Assembly (NCBI RefSeq): GCF_036237275.1
Contig: NZ_CP108352.1
Span: 5,766,001 to 5,830,000, forward strand
Source: Streptomyces sp. NBC_01353
GTDB lineage: Bacteria; Actinomycetota; Actinomycetes; Streptomycetales; Streptomycetaceae
Reading direction: 5' to 3'
DNA: 64,000 nucleotides
Shown: positions 17,603 to 26,059 of the stretch, one piece after another
Position numbering within the stretch: position 1 is the first letter of the stretch
How the letters are laid out: each line of letters begins with the position of its first letter
Notes under the pieces: generated by a model
What the model was told of the DNA's origin: nothing
The model's database searches: none
The model's input: only the letters and a program-made list of their open reading frames with translations
Made by a program: the position numbers and the translations under genes

Positions 17603-17608
17603 TACCCT
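17603..17608 (+). promoter_or_regulatory. -10 element of a leaderless proA promoter
   Basis: TACCCT is 6 nt before the proA ATG and no Shine-Dalgarno precedes the start. Confidence 0.6.
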
Positions 17609-17614
17609 GCGGAC

Positions 17615-18898
17615 ATGACCTCGCTCACGCCCCTCGACAACCTGTCCCCGGTCACCCGGGCCGCCTACCAGGCCCGCGGGGCCGCCGCCGAAATCGCGCC
17701 ACTTCCGCGCGCGGCGAAGGACGACGCCCTGCTCGCCATCGCGGACGCCCTTGAGGTCCGTGCCGCCGAGATCGTCGAGGCCAACGCCGAGGACGTCGCC
17801 CGCGCCCGCGAGGCCGGCACCAGCGAGTCGATCATCGACCGGCTCACCCTCACCCCGGAGCGGGTACGGGCCATCGCCGCCGACGTCCGTGACGTGGCCG
17901 CACTGCCCGACCCGGTCGGCGAGGTCGTCCGCGGCTCGACCCTCCCGAACGGCATCGACCTGCGCCAGGTCCGCGTCCCGCTCGGCGTCGTCGGCATCAT
18001 CTACGAGGCCCGGCCGAACGTGACCGTGGACGCGGCCGCCCTCTGCCTCAAGTCCGGCAACGCCGTCCTGCTGCGCGGCTCGTCCTCCGCGTACGCCTCC
18101 AACACCGCCCTGGTGAAGGTCCTGCGCGACGCCATCGGCGGCGCCGGCCTGCCCGCCGACGCCATCCAGCTCGTCCCCGGCGAGTCCCGCGAGTCGGTAC
18201 GCGAGCTGATGCGCGCCCGTGGCCTGGTCGACGTCCTCATCCCGCGCGGCGGCGCCTCCCTCATCCGCACGGTCGTCGAGGAGTCCACCGTCCCGGTCAT
18301 CGAGACCGGCACGGGCAACTGCCACGTCTACGTCGACGCCCAGGCCGACCTCGACATGGCCGTCGACATCCTCATCAACTCCAAGGCGCAGCGGCCCAGC
18401 GTCTGCAACGCCGCCGAGACCCTCCTCGTCCACAAGGACATCGCCGAGGCCTTCCTGCCCCGCGCGCTCGTGGCCCTCGCCGACGCAGGCGTCACCGTCC
18501 ACGCCGACGAGCGGATCCTCGCCCACGCCGAGGGCTCCAAGGCCACCGTCGTCCCCGCGACCCCGGAGGACTGGGAGACCGAGTACCTCTCTTACGACAT
18601 CGCCGCCGCCGTCGTCGACTCGCTCGACAAGGCCGTCGAGCACATCCGGCTCTGGTCCTCCGGCCACACCGAGGCGATCGTCACCACCTCGCAGGCCGCC
18701 GCCCGCCGCTTCACCCAGCTGGTCGACTCCACGACGGTCGCGGTCAACGCGTCCACCCGTTTCACCGACGGCGGCCAATTCGGCTTCGGCGCCGAGATCG
18801 GAATCTCGACGCAGAAACTGCACGCCCGCGGGCCCATGGGCCTGCCCGAGCTGACCTCCACGAAGTACATCGTCACCGGCGACGGTCACACGCGGTAA
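17615..18898 (+). CDS. proA: Gamma-glutamyl phosphate reductase
   Basis: Second enzyme of proline synthesis: NADPH-dependent reduction of gamma-glutamyl phosphate to the semialdehyde. The 427-residue protein is an aldehyde-dehydrogenase fold with the family stretches [39 protein letters not shown] and [10 protein letters not shown]. The catalytic cysteine is C264 in [13 protein letters not shown]. The C terminus contains the [28 protein letters not shown] signature. The start is the ATG at 17615, supported by the spacing of the -10 element. It is transcribed separately from proB. Confidence 0.96.
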   Translation: MTSLTPLDNLSPVTRAAYQARGAAAEIAPLPRAAKDDALLAIADALEVRAAEIVEANAEDVARAREAGTSESIIDRLTLTPERVRAIAADVRDVAALPDPVGEVVRGSTLPNGIDLRQVRVPLGVVGIIYEARPNVTVDAAALCLKSGNAVLLRGSSSAYASNTALVKVLRDAIGGAGLPADAIQLVPGESRESVRELMRARGLVDVLIPRGGASLIRTVVEESTVPVIETGTGNCHVYVDAQADLDMAVDILINSKAQRPSVCNAAETLLVHKDIAEAFLPRALVALADAGVTVHADERILAHAEGSKATVVPATPEDWETEYLSYDIAAAVVDSLDKAVEHIRLWSSGHTEAIVTTSQAAARRFTQLVDSTTVAVNASTRFTDGGQFGFGAEIGISTQKLHARGPMGLPELTSTKYIVTGDGHTR

Positions 18899-18999
18899 CC
18901 CCCGATTCCCCCGTTCGGCCCCGCTCCCGCGGAGTCCCGGGGGTGCCGGACGGGCGGGGATAGTTCGCACTCTCCCTGCCCAAAACCACCTCCCCGGTC

Positions 19000-19005
19000 T
19001 ACTCT
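19000..19005 (+). promoter_or_regulatory. -10 element of a leaderless promoter (gene at 19012)
   Basis: TACTCT is 6 nt before the GTG start; no ribosome binding site is visible. Confidence 0.55.
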
Positions 19006-19011
19006 GAATTC

Positions 19012-19617
19012 GTGCCGGACGACGTGGGGGGCAGGCCGTTCCCGGACGGCTGGGACCCTGAGAGCTCTGACGACCGCGGGGGCGCGGACGAGGACTTCGC
19101 CACCGTGGTGTTCGACGAGGACTTCGTGCGGGCAGCCCAGGTCCATGAGCCGACCGCCGTGGAACGACTGCTGGCGGCCGCGCAGGCCCGCGCGGAGGCG
19201 GAGGCCGCCCGCGCCAGGGCCGGTGGGGGAGCGGGCGACGACGAGCACCACGAGGACGGCTACGACCCCTCGGACCCCTTCAGCAGCCCCTACGCCGACG
19301 GCTACGACCCGTACGACCCCGACGACGACTCCGGGCCGTACGGACGCCACGGCGGCGCCCTGCGCCCCTACCGGGGCAGCGCCCGCTGGCACCGGCCGGT
19401 CGCCTGGGTGCTGGCCCTCGTGATGGGCGTCGGCATGGTCGCCCTCGCCTTCACCGCGGTCTACCGCGGCGCCTCCGCCAACCGCCAGGACCAGGTCCCC
19501 GCCCCCGCCACCACCGGCATCGACAAGCCGCGCGCCGTCCCTCCCGCGGCCACCGCGCCCTCGGCCTCCGCCGAGTACTCCGCACCCCCCGTCTCCGCCG
19601 TTCCCCGCACTCCCTGA
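19012..19617 (+). CDS. Membrane protein with N-terminal VVFDEDFVRAA motif
   Basis: A 201-residue single-pass protein of unknown function. The N-terminal 120 residues are acidic, with FATVVFDEDFVRAAQVHEPTAVERLLAAAQARAEAEA (about 28-65) and a low-complexity stretch rich in D, G, P and Y. One membrane segment lies at about 129-150 (VAWVLALVMGVGMVALAFTAVY), followed by a short Pro/Ala-rich outer tail. The motif VVFDExFVRAA...E..A.ER recurs in the next gene (19717), so the pair probably arose by duplication or shares a partner. Both lie between proA and the M48 peptidase. Confidence 0.8.
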   Translation: MPDDVGGRPFPDGWDPESSDDRGGADEDFATVVFDEDFVRAAQVHEPTAVERLLAAAQARAEAEAARARAGGGAGDDEHHEDGYDPSDPFSSPYADGYDPYDPDDDSGPYGRHGGALRPYRGSARWHRPVAWVLALVMGVGMVALAFTAVYRGASANRQDQVPAPATTGIDKPRAVPPAATAPSASAEYSAPPVSAVPRTP

Positions 19618-19704
19618 GCCCTCCGGGCCCGAGGGGAGCGCCATCCGTCGGAAATCTTCCGAACTTGTCGTGTACCTGGGCGTTTACCAGGGCTTCCGCA
19701 GACC

Positions 19705-19710
19705 TACCCT
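19705..19710 (+). promoter_or_regulatory. -10 element of a leaderless promoter (gene at 19717)
   Basis: TACCCT is 6 nt before the ATG start. Confidence 0.58.
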
Positions 19711-19716
19711 GAAGGT

Positions 19717-20796
19717 ATGGCAGGGCGTGGCGACCCGCCTGAGGGGCCGGCACCCGACCCCGGCGGTGGTGAGGACGAGTACCGATCCGTCGTCTTCGAC
19801 GAGTCGTTCGTCCGCGCTGCCCGGCTCCAGGAGTTCTCCGCCGAGGAGCGGATGGGGGAGCACTCCCAGGCAGTGCGCTCCCGCCCCCACTGGGAGGCCA
19901 GAAGCGGGTCCCGCCAGGCCGTGATGCTGGTGTTGCTGATCCTCCTCGCCTTCGGTACGGCCATCTATCTCGGCGTCCGCAACCCCTACCAGCCCCCGCT
20001 GGACCAGCGCGCCGAACCGCTGCGGATCACCCTGGTCCCGCTGGCCCCCCAGGGGCGCGTTGCCGGCGGTCAGCCCGCCCAGCTGTTCGCCCACAGCCCC
20101 GTGGCCGAGTACCGCACCGGAGCCGCCGGAATCAACCTCCCGGTCGCCGGACGGACCACCCACTTCGCGGAGAGCCAGGTGGTGACCGCCCTGACGATCG
20201 CCAAGGACTACCTCGTGGCCTCTTCCCTGGAGCCCGATGTGCTGGCCGGCGTGACCGCCCGTCCCGCGCGGCTGCTGCTCGACCCGGACCAGCTGGCGCA
20301 GTTCGACCGGAGCGTCGAGTCCTCGCTCGACGACGGCCGCCACGCGGTGTCCGGCTGGCTGGTGCGATTCGACCCCGCCAAGGTCGTCCTGGCCGACCCC
20401 ACCGTCCGGGTCCAGGGCACCCTCCGCTTCGCGGAGACGGGCACCGACATGCTGGAGGTCACCGCCGACCACACGTTCACGTACGCCCTGCGCCCCGCGA
20501 CCTCGGGCGCCGGCCCCGTGGGCCAGGCATCCCTCTTCACCGTCCACCGAGAGATGCATTTCCGCTTCGACCGCGAGGACCTGCGGATGCACCGCGCCGA
20601 GCTGCTGACCAGCACCGTCCAGGCAGGCCCGCAGGCCTGCGGCGCCGACACCAGCGGCTCCCTCCGCCCGCTCCTGGCGGGCGAGCGGACCACGGCCTCC
20701 GGCGACCCGGCGGTCACCGACCCGTATGCCACGGGCCGGCCCGCAGCCTCCTCGCTCTGCGGAACCCTGGACCCGAGCGCTCAGCCCTCGCTCTGA
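19717..20796 (+). CDS. Membrane-anchored protein with VVFDESFVRAA motif and large extracytoplasmic domain
   Basis: A 359-residue protein of unknown function. Residues about 24-46 (RSVVFDESFVRAARLQEFSAEER) repeat the motif of the preceding gene. One membrane segment follows (QAVMLVLLILLAFGTAIYLGV, about 66-88). The remaining 270 residues are outside the cytoplasm, with many beta-type segments and two cysteines near the end (ACGAD, SSLCGTLD) that could form a disulphide. The 3' end overlaps the convergent M48 peptidase gene by 16 bp. No enzyme motif is visible. Confidence 0.82.
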   Translation: MAGRGDPPEGPAPDPGGGEDEYRSVVFDESFVRAARLQEFSAEERMGEHSQAVRSRPHWEARSGSRQAVMLVLLILLAFGTAIYLGVRNPYQPPLDQRAEPLRITLVPLAPQGRVAGGQPAQLFAHSPVAEYRTGAAGINLPVAGRTTHFAESQVVTALTIAKDYLVASSLEPDVLAGVTARPARLLLDPDQLAQFDRSVESSLDDGRHAVSGWLVRFDPAKVVLADPTVRVQGTLRFAETGTDMLEVTADHTFTYALRPATSGAGPVGQASLFTVHREMHFRFDREDLRMHRAELLTSTVQAGPQACGADTSGSLRPLLAGERTTASGDPAVTDPYATGRPAASSLCGTLDPSAQPSL

Positions 20797-21893
20797 GCGC
20801 CGCCGGTCTCAGCCGCTCCGCCGTCCTTGCCGCCGGCGTCGCCCCGGGAGGCCCCGCCGCCGAACCGGTCCCGCAGCTTTCCGCTCAGGTCGCCCGCGAG
20901 ATCGCCCGCGCCACCGGCTATGTCGCCGACGAGCTTCATCAGGGGATCCTTGCTGGTGCGCACCGATTCGGCGTAATGCCCGGCGGATTCCCGGAAGGAG
21001 TCGGTCACCGAGGTGTCCTTGTCCTCCGACCGCCGCGGGTAGTGCCCGTCCATGATCCGCTGGTAGTCGCGGGTCTCGGACCACTTCTTCAGCTCGGCCG
21101 CCCGGACGGTGGTGAACGGGTGCGTGCGCGGCAGCACGTTGAGGATCTTCAGGACGGAGTCCCGCAGGTCGCCGCCCTTTTCGTACTCGTCGGCCTGCGC
21201 GAGGAACGCGTCCACGTTCATCTCGTGCAGATGGTTGCCGCCGGCGATCTTCATCAGACCGCGCATCGAGGCGTGGACGTCCTGGCCGACGAGGAGTCCC
21301 GCCCGGTCCGCCGAGAGCTCGGACTTGCGGAACCACTCCCGCAGCGCCGTCACGATCGCCATGATCGCGACGTTGCCCAACGGGATCCAGGCGACCTTCA
21401 CCGCCAGGCTGGTGAGGAACAGCAGGATCGTGCGGTACACGGAGTGACCCGAGAGGGCGTGGCCCACCTCGTGGCCGACGACCGCCCGCATCTCCTCCTC
21501 GTCGAGCAGCTCCACGAGGCCGGTGGTGACCACGATGATCGGCTCGTCCAGGCCGATGCACATCGCGTTCGGCTTCGGGTCCTGGGTGACGTACATCGGC
21601 GGGACCTTCTCCAGGTCCAGGATGTAACACGCGTCCCTCAGCATGTCGTTGAGGTGCGTGAACTGCGCGTCGCTCACCCGCACGGAGTCGGAGAGGAACA
21701 GCAGTCGAAGACTGCGCTCGGGCAGCAGCCCGCTGAGCGCCTTGAAGACCGTGTCGAAACCGGTGAGCTTGCGCAGCGCGACGAGCGCGGAGCGGTCGGC
21801 CGGATGCTCGTAGGCCCGTGAGGAAATGCCGGGGAAGCGCTTGCGCTGCCTGCTCGGCACGTTCCCGTTGCCGTTGTCGGTCTTCTCGGTCAT
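20781..21893 (-). CDS. M48-family zinc metalloprotease
   Basis: A 370-residue M48 peptidase. The zinc motif HEVGH is at 141-145, and the third ligand is probably E192 in RKSELSADRAGLL, the usual ExxxD of the family. A hydrophobic stretch (TILLFLTSLAVKVAWIPLGNVAIMAIVTAL, 155-184) separates them, so the protein is probably membrane-attached. The N terminus is hydrophilic. The C-terminal 60 residues are Gly/Ala/Asp-rich. The start is the ATG at 21893 behind a GGGGG run; an open frame extends upstream without coding character. Its placement among envelope genes suggests membrane or envelope protein quality control (inference). Confidence 0.9.
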   Translation of the reverse strand: MTEKTDNGNGNVPSRQRKRFPGISSRAYEHPADRSALVALRKLTGFDTVFKALSGLLPERSLRLLFLSDSVRVSDAQFTHLNDMLRDACYILDLEKVPPMYVTQDPKPNAMCIGLDEPIIVVTTGLVELLDEEEMRAVVGHEVGHALSGHSVYRTILLFLTSLAVKVAWIPLGNVAIMAIVTALREWFRKSELSADRAGLLVGQDVHASMRGLMKIAGGNHLHEMNVDAFLAQADEYEKGGDLRDSVLKILNVLPRTHPFTTVRAAELKKWSETRDYQRIMDGHYPRRSEDKDTSVTDSFRESAGHYAESVRTSKDPLMKLVGDIAGGAGDLAGDLSGKLRDRFGGGASRGDAGGKDGGAAETGGAQSEG

Positions 21894-22120
21894 GGATGCC
21901 CCCTGTTCGTACGAGACCTTGCTCGTCCCCCTGACGAATCCCAGCCTAGGGGCTGGGGCCCACCGGGCGCCGGAGCCTGTGGATAACTCGGGCACAGCGG
22001 ACAACCGCGGAGTACGACCGCCCTGACAACGACTGAGTCGGCGTGAGCGTGCCCGGACCGCCCGCATACGATGTGCGCGAAGTCTCCGCTCCCATTCCCG
22101 ATCGATAGGTCCTGCTGACG

Positions 22121-22285
22121 ATGAGCCTCCACAGCACCGCCGCCAACCTGGTCTCGCTCGCCGAGGGTGCCGCCGAGCACGGTGGCAACCACGACAGCCT
22201 CAACCCGTACCTCACCGGTTTCGGCGCGCTCGGTGCGCTGCTTCTGCTGCTGTGGATCACCACCCGCTTCAACCGCGACCGCTGA
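22121..22285 (+). CDS. 54-residue single-pass membrane protein
   Basis: A small gene with coding-type third positions throughout. The product starts [20 protein letters not shown], has a His/Asn-rich polar stretch, then one membrane segment ([18 protein letters not shown], 31-48) and a basic end RFNRDR. This suggests an outside N terminus and a positive inside tail. The ATG follows a weak purine run. A TACGAT element at about 22065 could be its promoter. nadD begins 52 nt downstream. Function unknown. Confidence 0.75.
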   Translation: MSLHSTAANLVSLAEGAAEHGGNHDSLNPYLTGFGALGALLLLLWITTRFNRDR

Positions 22286-22337
22286 GCCGGCGACCGCGGA
22301 TCGGACGTTCGAAGCGGTGCCAGTAGGCTCTGCACGC

Positions 22338-22958
22338 ATGGGAGAGCAGGAAGTGCCTACTGGCGGCCGCGGCAAGCGCCGACTCGGCGTGATGGGCGGA
22401 ACGTTCGACCCGATCCACCACGGACACCTGGTGGCCGCCAGCGAGGTGGCCGCCCTGTTCCACCTCGACGAGGTGGTGTTCGTGCCGACCGGGCAGCCGT
22501 GGCAGAAGAGCCACAAGGCCGTGTCGGCGGCCGAGGACCGCTATCTGATGACGGTCATCGCCACCGCGTCCAACCCGCAGTTCTCGGTCAGCCGTATCGA
22601 CATCGACCGCGGCGGGGCGACGTACACCATCGACACCCTGCGGGACCTGCGCTCCCTCAACAGCGACTCGGACCTCTTCTTCATCACCGGGGCCGACGCG
22701 CTGTCGCAGATCCTCACGTGGCGCGATGCGGAGGAGCTCTTCTCGCTCGCCCACTTCATCGGCGTCACCCGACCGGGCCATGACCTCACGGACGACGGAC
22801 TGCCCAAGGGCGGGGTCTCGCTCGTGGAGGTTCCAGCGCTGGCGATCTCCTCCACCGACTGCCGGGCTAGGGTCGCGCAGGGCGACCCCGTCTGGTACCT
22901 GGTGCCGGACGGCGTGGTGCGCTACATCGACAAGCGCCAGTTGTACCGCGGCGAGTGA
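22338..22958 (+). CDS. nadD: Nicotinate-nucleotide adenylyltransferase
   Basis: NAD synthesis enzyme that adenylates nicotinate mononucleotide. The 206-residue product has the nucleotidyltransferase start [15 protein letters not shown] (18-32, with the HxGH catalytic motif), the central [20 protein letters not shown] and the C-terminal ISSTDCRAR version of the ISSTxxR motif. The ATG is 8 nt after a TAGGCT -10-like element; GGAG lies inside the gene, so translation is probably leaderless. The LCP gene and rsfS follow in the same direction, the common nadD-rsfS context. Confidence 0.95.
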   Translation: MGEQEVPTGGRGKRRLGVMGGTFDPIHHGHLVAASEVAALFHLDEVVFVPTGQPWQKSHKAVSAAEDRYLMTVIATASNPQFSVSRIDIDRGGATYTIDTLRDLRSLNSDSDLFFITGADALSQILTWRDAEELFSLAHFIGVTRPGHDLTDDGLPKGGVSLVEVPALAISSTDCRARVAQGDPVWYLVPDGVVRYIDKRQLYRGE

Positions 22959-22977
22959 GCCTCGGAGAGGGGCACCG

Positions 22978-24681
22978 GTGAACGAACAGAACCCGTACGA
23001 CCCGTACTACCCGCAGCCGCAGATCATCGGCTACGACGAGTACGGGCAGCCGGTGTACCAGCAGGTCCCACCGCAGGCACAGCAGCAGTACGACCCGTAC
23101 GCGCAGCAGCAGCACGCCCAGCAGCCCGTGCAGCAGCAGGGCTACGGCTACGACGCCTACGGGCAGCCGGTCCCGCCGCAGCATCCCCAGCAGCAGCAGC
23201 AGCAGCCGCAGCAGCCTCAGTACGACCCGTACGGACAGCAGCGCGGATACGACCCGTACGCCTCGTACGACACCGGGCAGCAGTGGGCCGTTCAGGGCGA
23301 AGCGGCCCAGGCCTCTGCTCCCGCACCCGCCCCCGCGGCCCCGCCGCGCGCCCCGGTGGCCGCTCCCGCGGGCGTGCCCGGGCAGCGCCCCGCGCCGGAC
23401 GACAGCGGGGACGACCGGGCCTACCGCACCGAACAGTTCTCGTTCATCGAGGAGCCCGACGAGGACTCCGAAGACGTCATCGACTGGCTGAAGTTCACCG
23501 AGAGCCGCTCCGAGCGGCGCGAGGAGGCCAGGCGGCGCGGCCGTAATCGGGTCGTCGCCCTGGTCGTGGCCCTGGTCGTCGCCGCGGTGGGCGGCGTCGG
23601 CTACCTCTGGAACGCGGGCAAGCTCCCCGGCATGTCCGGCGAGCAGCAGAAGCAGAACACCGCGACCGGGCCGCAGAAGCGGGACACGATCGTCGTCCAC
23701 CTCCACGACACCAAGGGCGGCGGCACCAGCACCGCCCTGCTCGTGGACAACACCACGACCAAGCAGGGCACCACCGTCCTGCTCCCCAACGCGCTCTCCG
23801 TGGCCAACGACGAGGGCTCCGCGACCACCCTCGCCAAGTCCGTCGAGGACGACGGCTCCACCGGCACCCGCGAGGCCATCGGCAACCTCCTCGGTACGAA
23901 GATCACCGGCACCTGGCGGCTCGACACCCCGTACCTGGAGAACCTGGTCGAGCTGGTCAGCAACATCGACATCACCACCGACGCCGAGGTGCCCGGCGAG
24001 AAGAAGGGCGAGGCCCCGCTCGTCGCCAAGGGCGAGAACCAGACGCTCAACGGCCGGGCGGCCGTCGCCTACGCCACCTACCGCGGGCCCGGCGAGGCCG
24101 AGGCCAAGCAGCTCCAGCGCTTCGGCCAGGTCGTCTACGGGGTACTGCGGAAGATGTCCGACGATCCCAAGGCCGCGACGGTCACCGTCGAGACCCTCGC
24201 CCAGATCCTCGACCCGTCCCTGCCGGAGAAGGACCTCGGAGCCTCGCTCGCCAAGCTGGCCGAGCACGCCAAGGGCGGCGACTACAAGACGGCGGTGCTC
24301 CCGGTGGAGCAGGACGGCTCGCTGGGCCAGGGCGCGGCCGACAGTGTGGTCAAGGACATCCTCGGCGGCAAGGTCAGCGCGCCCGACCAGGGCAGCGCGG
24401 TCCGCGTCGCGATCCGGGACGCCACCGGCAAGGACGCGACCGAGGCCGCCAGGGTCGTCCTGATCAACGGAGGCTTCGCCTTCGTGGGCGGTGCCAAGGC
24501 GGAGGCCCAGGAGAAGTCGCAGGTCCTCTACGGTGACGACGCCCAGAAGGCGACGGCGGGCGAGGTGGCCAAGACGCTTGGGCTGCCGGAGAGCGCGGTC
24601 AAGAAGGGCGAGACCGCCGGGAACGGCGCTGTCACGGTGGTCCTGGGCGAGGATTACAAGATCCCTGGGAGCAAGAAGTGA
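22978..24681 (+). CDS. LytR-CpsA-Psr (LCP) family protein with LytR_C domain
   Basis: A 567-residue membrane-anchored protein. LCP proteins attach teichoic acids or other glycopolymers to peptidoglycan outside the cell. Residues 1-140 are rich in Gln, Tyr and Pro (repeats around YDPYGQ), and another disordered stretch follows. One membrane segment is at about 185-205 (VVALVVALVVAAVGGVGYLW). The LCP-like region begins KRDTIVVHL and reaches NGRAAVAYATYRGP...LQRFGQVV. The usual SIPRD segment reads LLPNA here, so a key arginine is missing. A LytR_C domain (VRVAIRDATG...) occupies the last 90 residues. GTG 22978 follows GGAGAGGGG. It may serve the glycopolymer made by the cluster at 2-15 kb (inference). 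Confidence 0.85.
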   Translation: MNEQNPYDPYYPQPQIIGYDEYGQPVYQQVPPQAQQQYDPYAQQQHAQQPVQQQGYGYDAYGQPVPPQHPQQQQQQPQQPQYDPYGQQRGYDPYASYDTGQQWAVQGEAAQASAPAPAPAAPPRAPVAAPAGVPGQRPAPDDSGDDRAYRTEQFSFIEEPDEDSEDVIDWLKFTESRSERREEARRRGRNRVVALVVALVVAAVGGVGYLWNAGKLPGMSGEQQKQNTATGPQKRDTIVVHLHDTKGGGTSTALLVDNTTTKQGTTVLLPNALSVANDEGSATTLAKSVEDDGSTGTREAIGNLLGTKITGTWRLDTPYLENLVELVSNIDITTDAEVPGEKKGEAPLVAKGENQTLNGRAAVAYATYRGPGEAEAKQLQRFGQVVYGVLRKMSDDPKAATVTVETLAQILDPSLPEKDLGASLAKLAEHAKGGDYKTAVLPVEQDGSLGQGAADSVVKDILGGKVSAPDQGSAVRVAIRDATGKDATEAARVVLINGGFAFVGGAKAEAQEKSQVLYGDDAQKATAGEVAKTLGLPESAVKKGETAGNGAVTVVLGEDYKIPGSKK

Positions 24682-24731
24682 CCTGCTCGTAATGGTTTGC
24701 GGGGCGGTCGGCGGTACGTGAGACCCTTGAT

Positions 24732-25202
24732 GTGTCTCTGACCGCCGACGAAAGCCTGCTTGTGACCGCCACGGATCGCTCCATCGAGCTCGTCAACGCC
24801 GCCGCCCAGGCGGCGGCCGACCGGCTCGCGCACGACATCATCGCGTACGACGTCAGCGATGTGCTGTCGATCACCGACGCCTTCCTGCTCGCCTCCGCAC
24901 CCAACGACCGCCAGGTCAAGTCGATCGTCGACGAGATCGAGGAGCGGCTCAACAAGGAGCTCGGCGCCAAGCCGGTGCGCCGCGAGGGCGACCGCGACGC
25001 CCGCTGGATCCTCCTGGACTACGTCGACATCGTCGTCCACGTCCAGCACAGTGAGGAGCGGGTCTTCTACGCCCTGGAGCGGCTCTGGAAGGACTGCCCC
25101 GAGCTGCCGCTGCCCGATGACGCACTGAAGACCCGCGGCAAGGCCGCCGAGCACGCCGCGCTGACGGGTGCCGCCGACGAGACGGACGGTGAGCTGAGCT
25201 GA
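24732..25202 (+). CDS. rsfS: Ribosome silencing factor
   Basis: RsfS binds L14 and blocks subunit joining during slow growth. The 156-residue product matches the family: DRSIELVNAAAQAAADRLAHDIIAYDVSDVLSITDAFLLASAPNDRQVKSIVDEIEERL, then RREGDRDARWILLDYVDIVVHVQHSEERVFYALERLW. It is longer than many homologues because of an acidic tail (ALTGAADETDGELS). GTG 24732 is used; the GTG at 24762 (VTATDRS...) may be the real start, since it begins just before the conserved region. It overlaps the next gene at CTGA. Confidence 0.94.
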   Translation: MSLTADESLLVTATDRSIELVNAAAQAAADRLAHDIIAYDVSDVLSITDAFLLASAPNDRQVKSIVDEIEERLNKELGAKPVRREGDRDARWILLDYVDIVVHVQHSEERVFYALERLWKDCPELPLPDDALKTRGKAAEHAALTGAADETDGELS

Positions 25203-25852
25203 GCACCACCAAGGGCGGCAGCGGCCGCCGTATCGTCCTCTGGCGTCACGGTCAGACCTCGTGGAACCTGGAGCGCCGTTTCCAGGGCTCCACGGACATC
25301 GAGCTGACCGAGACCGGCGTGGCCCAGGCCCGCCGGTCCGCCCGGCTGCTCGCCTCGCTGAAGCCGGACGTGATCATCGCCTCCGACCTGAAGCGGGCGG
25401 CGGCCACCGCCGGCGAGCTCGCCGCGCTCACCGGTCACACCGTTGCGTACGACTCCGCCCTGCGCGAGACGTACGCGGGGGAGTGGCAGGGGCTGACCCA
25501 CGACGAGATCGTGGTGCGCTACGGCGAGCAGTACGCCGCCTGGAAGCGCGGCGAGCCCGTGCGCCGGGGCGGCGGCGAACTGGAGACCGAGGTCGCAGAC
25601 CGGGCCGCTCCGGTGGTCCTGGAGCACGCCGACAAGCTGCCCGAGGACGGCACGCTTGTCGTGGTGAGCCACGGCGGCACGATCCGCACCACCATCGGCC
25701 GGCTGCTCGGCATGGAGGCGCATCACTGGGAGAGCCTCGGCGGGCTCTCCAACTGCTGCTGGTCCGTCCTCGGTGAGGGCGCACGAGGCTGGCGGCTCCT
25801 GGAGCACAACGCCGGCACGCTGCCCGAGCCGGTCCTCGGCGACGACGACTGA
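25199..25852 (+). CDS. Histidine phosphatase family protein (probable CTG start)
   Basis: A phosphoglycerate-mutase-like phosphatase of 217 residues. The catalytic motif is IVLWRHGQTSWN near residue 13, and SHGGTIRTTIGRLLGM carries the second histidine. Between the upstream in-frame stop (TGA at 25190) and the catalytic histidine there is no ATG, GTG or TTG. The only plausible initiator is CTG at 25199, overlapping the rsfS stop as CTGA, with GGTGAG just upstream. Translational coupling to rsfS would help such a weak start. Substrate unknown. The next ATG/GTG (25319) would remove the active site. Confidence 0.85.
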   Translation: MSTTKGGSGRRIVLWRHGQTSWNLERRFQGSTDIELTETGVAQARRSARLLASLKPDVIIASDLKRAAATAGELAALTGHTVAYDSALRETYAGEWQGLTHDEIVVRYGEQYAAWKRGEPVRRGGGELETEVADRAAPVVLEHADKLPEDGTLVVVSHGGTIRTTIGRLLGMEAHHWESLGGLSNCCWSVLGEGARGWRLLEHNAGTLPEPVLGDDD

Positions 25853-25895
25853 GTCGCCCGCAGACCCGGATTTCACTTTCCGGCAGGTCACAAGC

Positions 25896-25901
25896 TAGAG
25901 T
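25896..25901 (+). promoter_or_regulatory. -10 element for the first tRNA-Ala
   Basis: TAGAGT lies 37 nt before the tRNA 5' end, with TTTCAC 19 nt upstream as a possible -35. Confidence 0.4.
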
Positions 25902-25937
25902 TCTTCTTGTTCGCAGCGCGGAGCGCAGGGAACGCGA

Positions 25938-26010
25938 GGGGCTATAGCTCAGTTGGTAGAGCGCCTGCATGGCATGCAGGAGGTCAGGAGTTCAATTCTC
26001 CTTAGCTCCA
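25938..26010 (+). tRNA. tRNA-Ala (anticodon GGC)
   Basis: A 73-nt cloverleaf. The acceptor stem GGGGCTA pairs with TAGCTCC (one G-T pair), the D arm is GCTCAGTTGGTAGAGC, and the anticodon stem CCTGC/GCAGG encloses ATGGCAT with anticodon GGC at 25971-25973. The T arm contains GTTCAAT. CCA is not encoded. It is identical to the tRNA at 30289. Confidence 0.96.
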
Positions 26011-26017
26011 CAGTCAC

Positions 26018-26050
26018 CGAATCCCGTCCCCACCAGGGGGGCGGGATTCG
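26018..26050. terminator. Terminator after the first tRNA-Ala
   Basis: CGAATCCCG (26018-26026) pairs with CGGGATTCG (26042-26050), with a C-rich/G-rich inner stem, ending in TCGTTT. It can also end the convergent regulator gene at 26060. Confidence 0.75.
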
Positions 26051-26059
26051 TCGTTTCCG

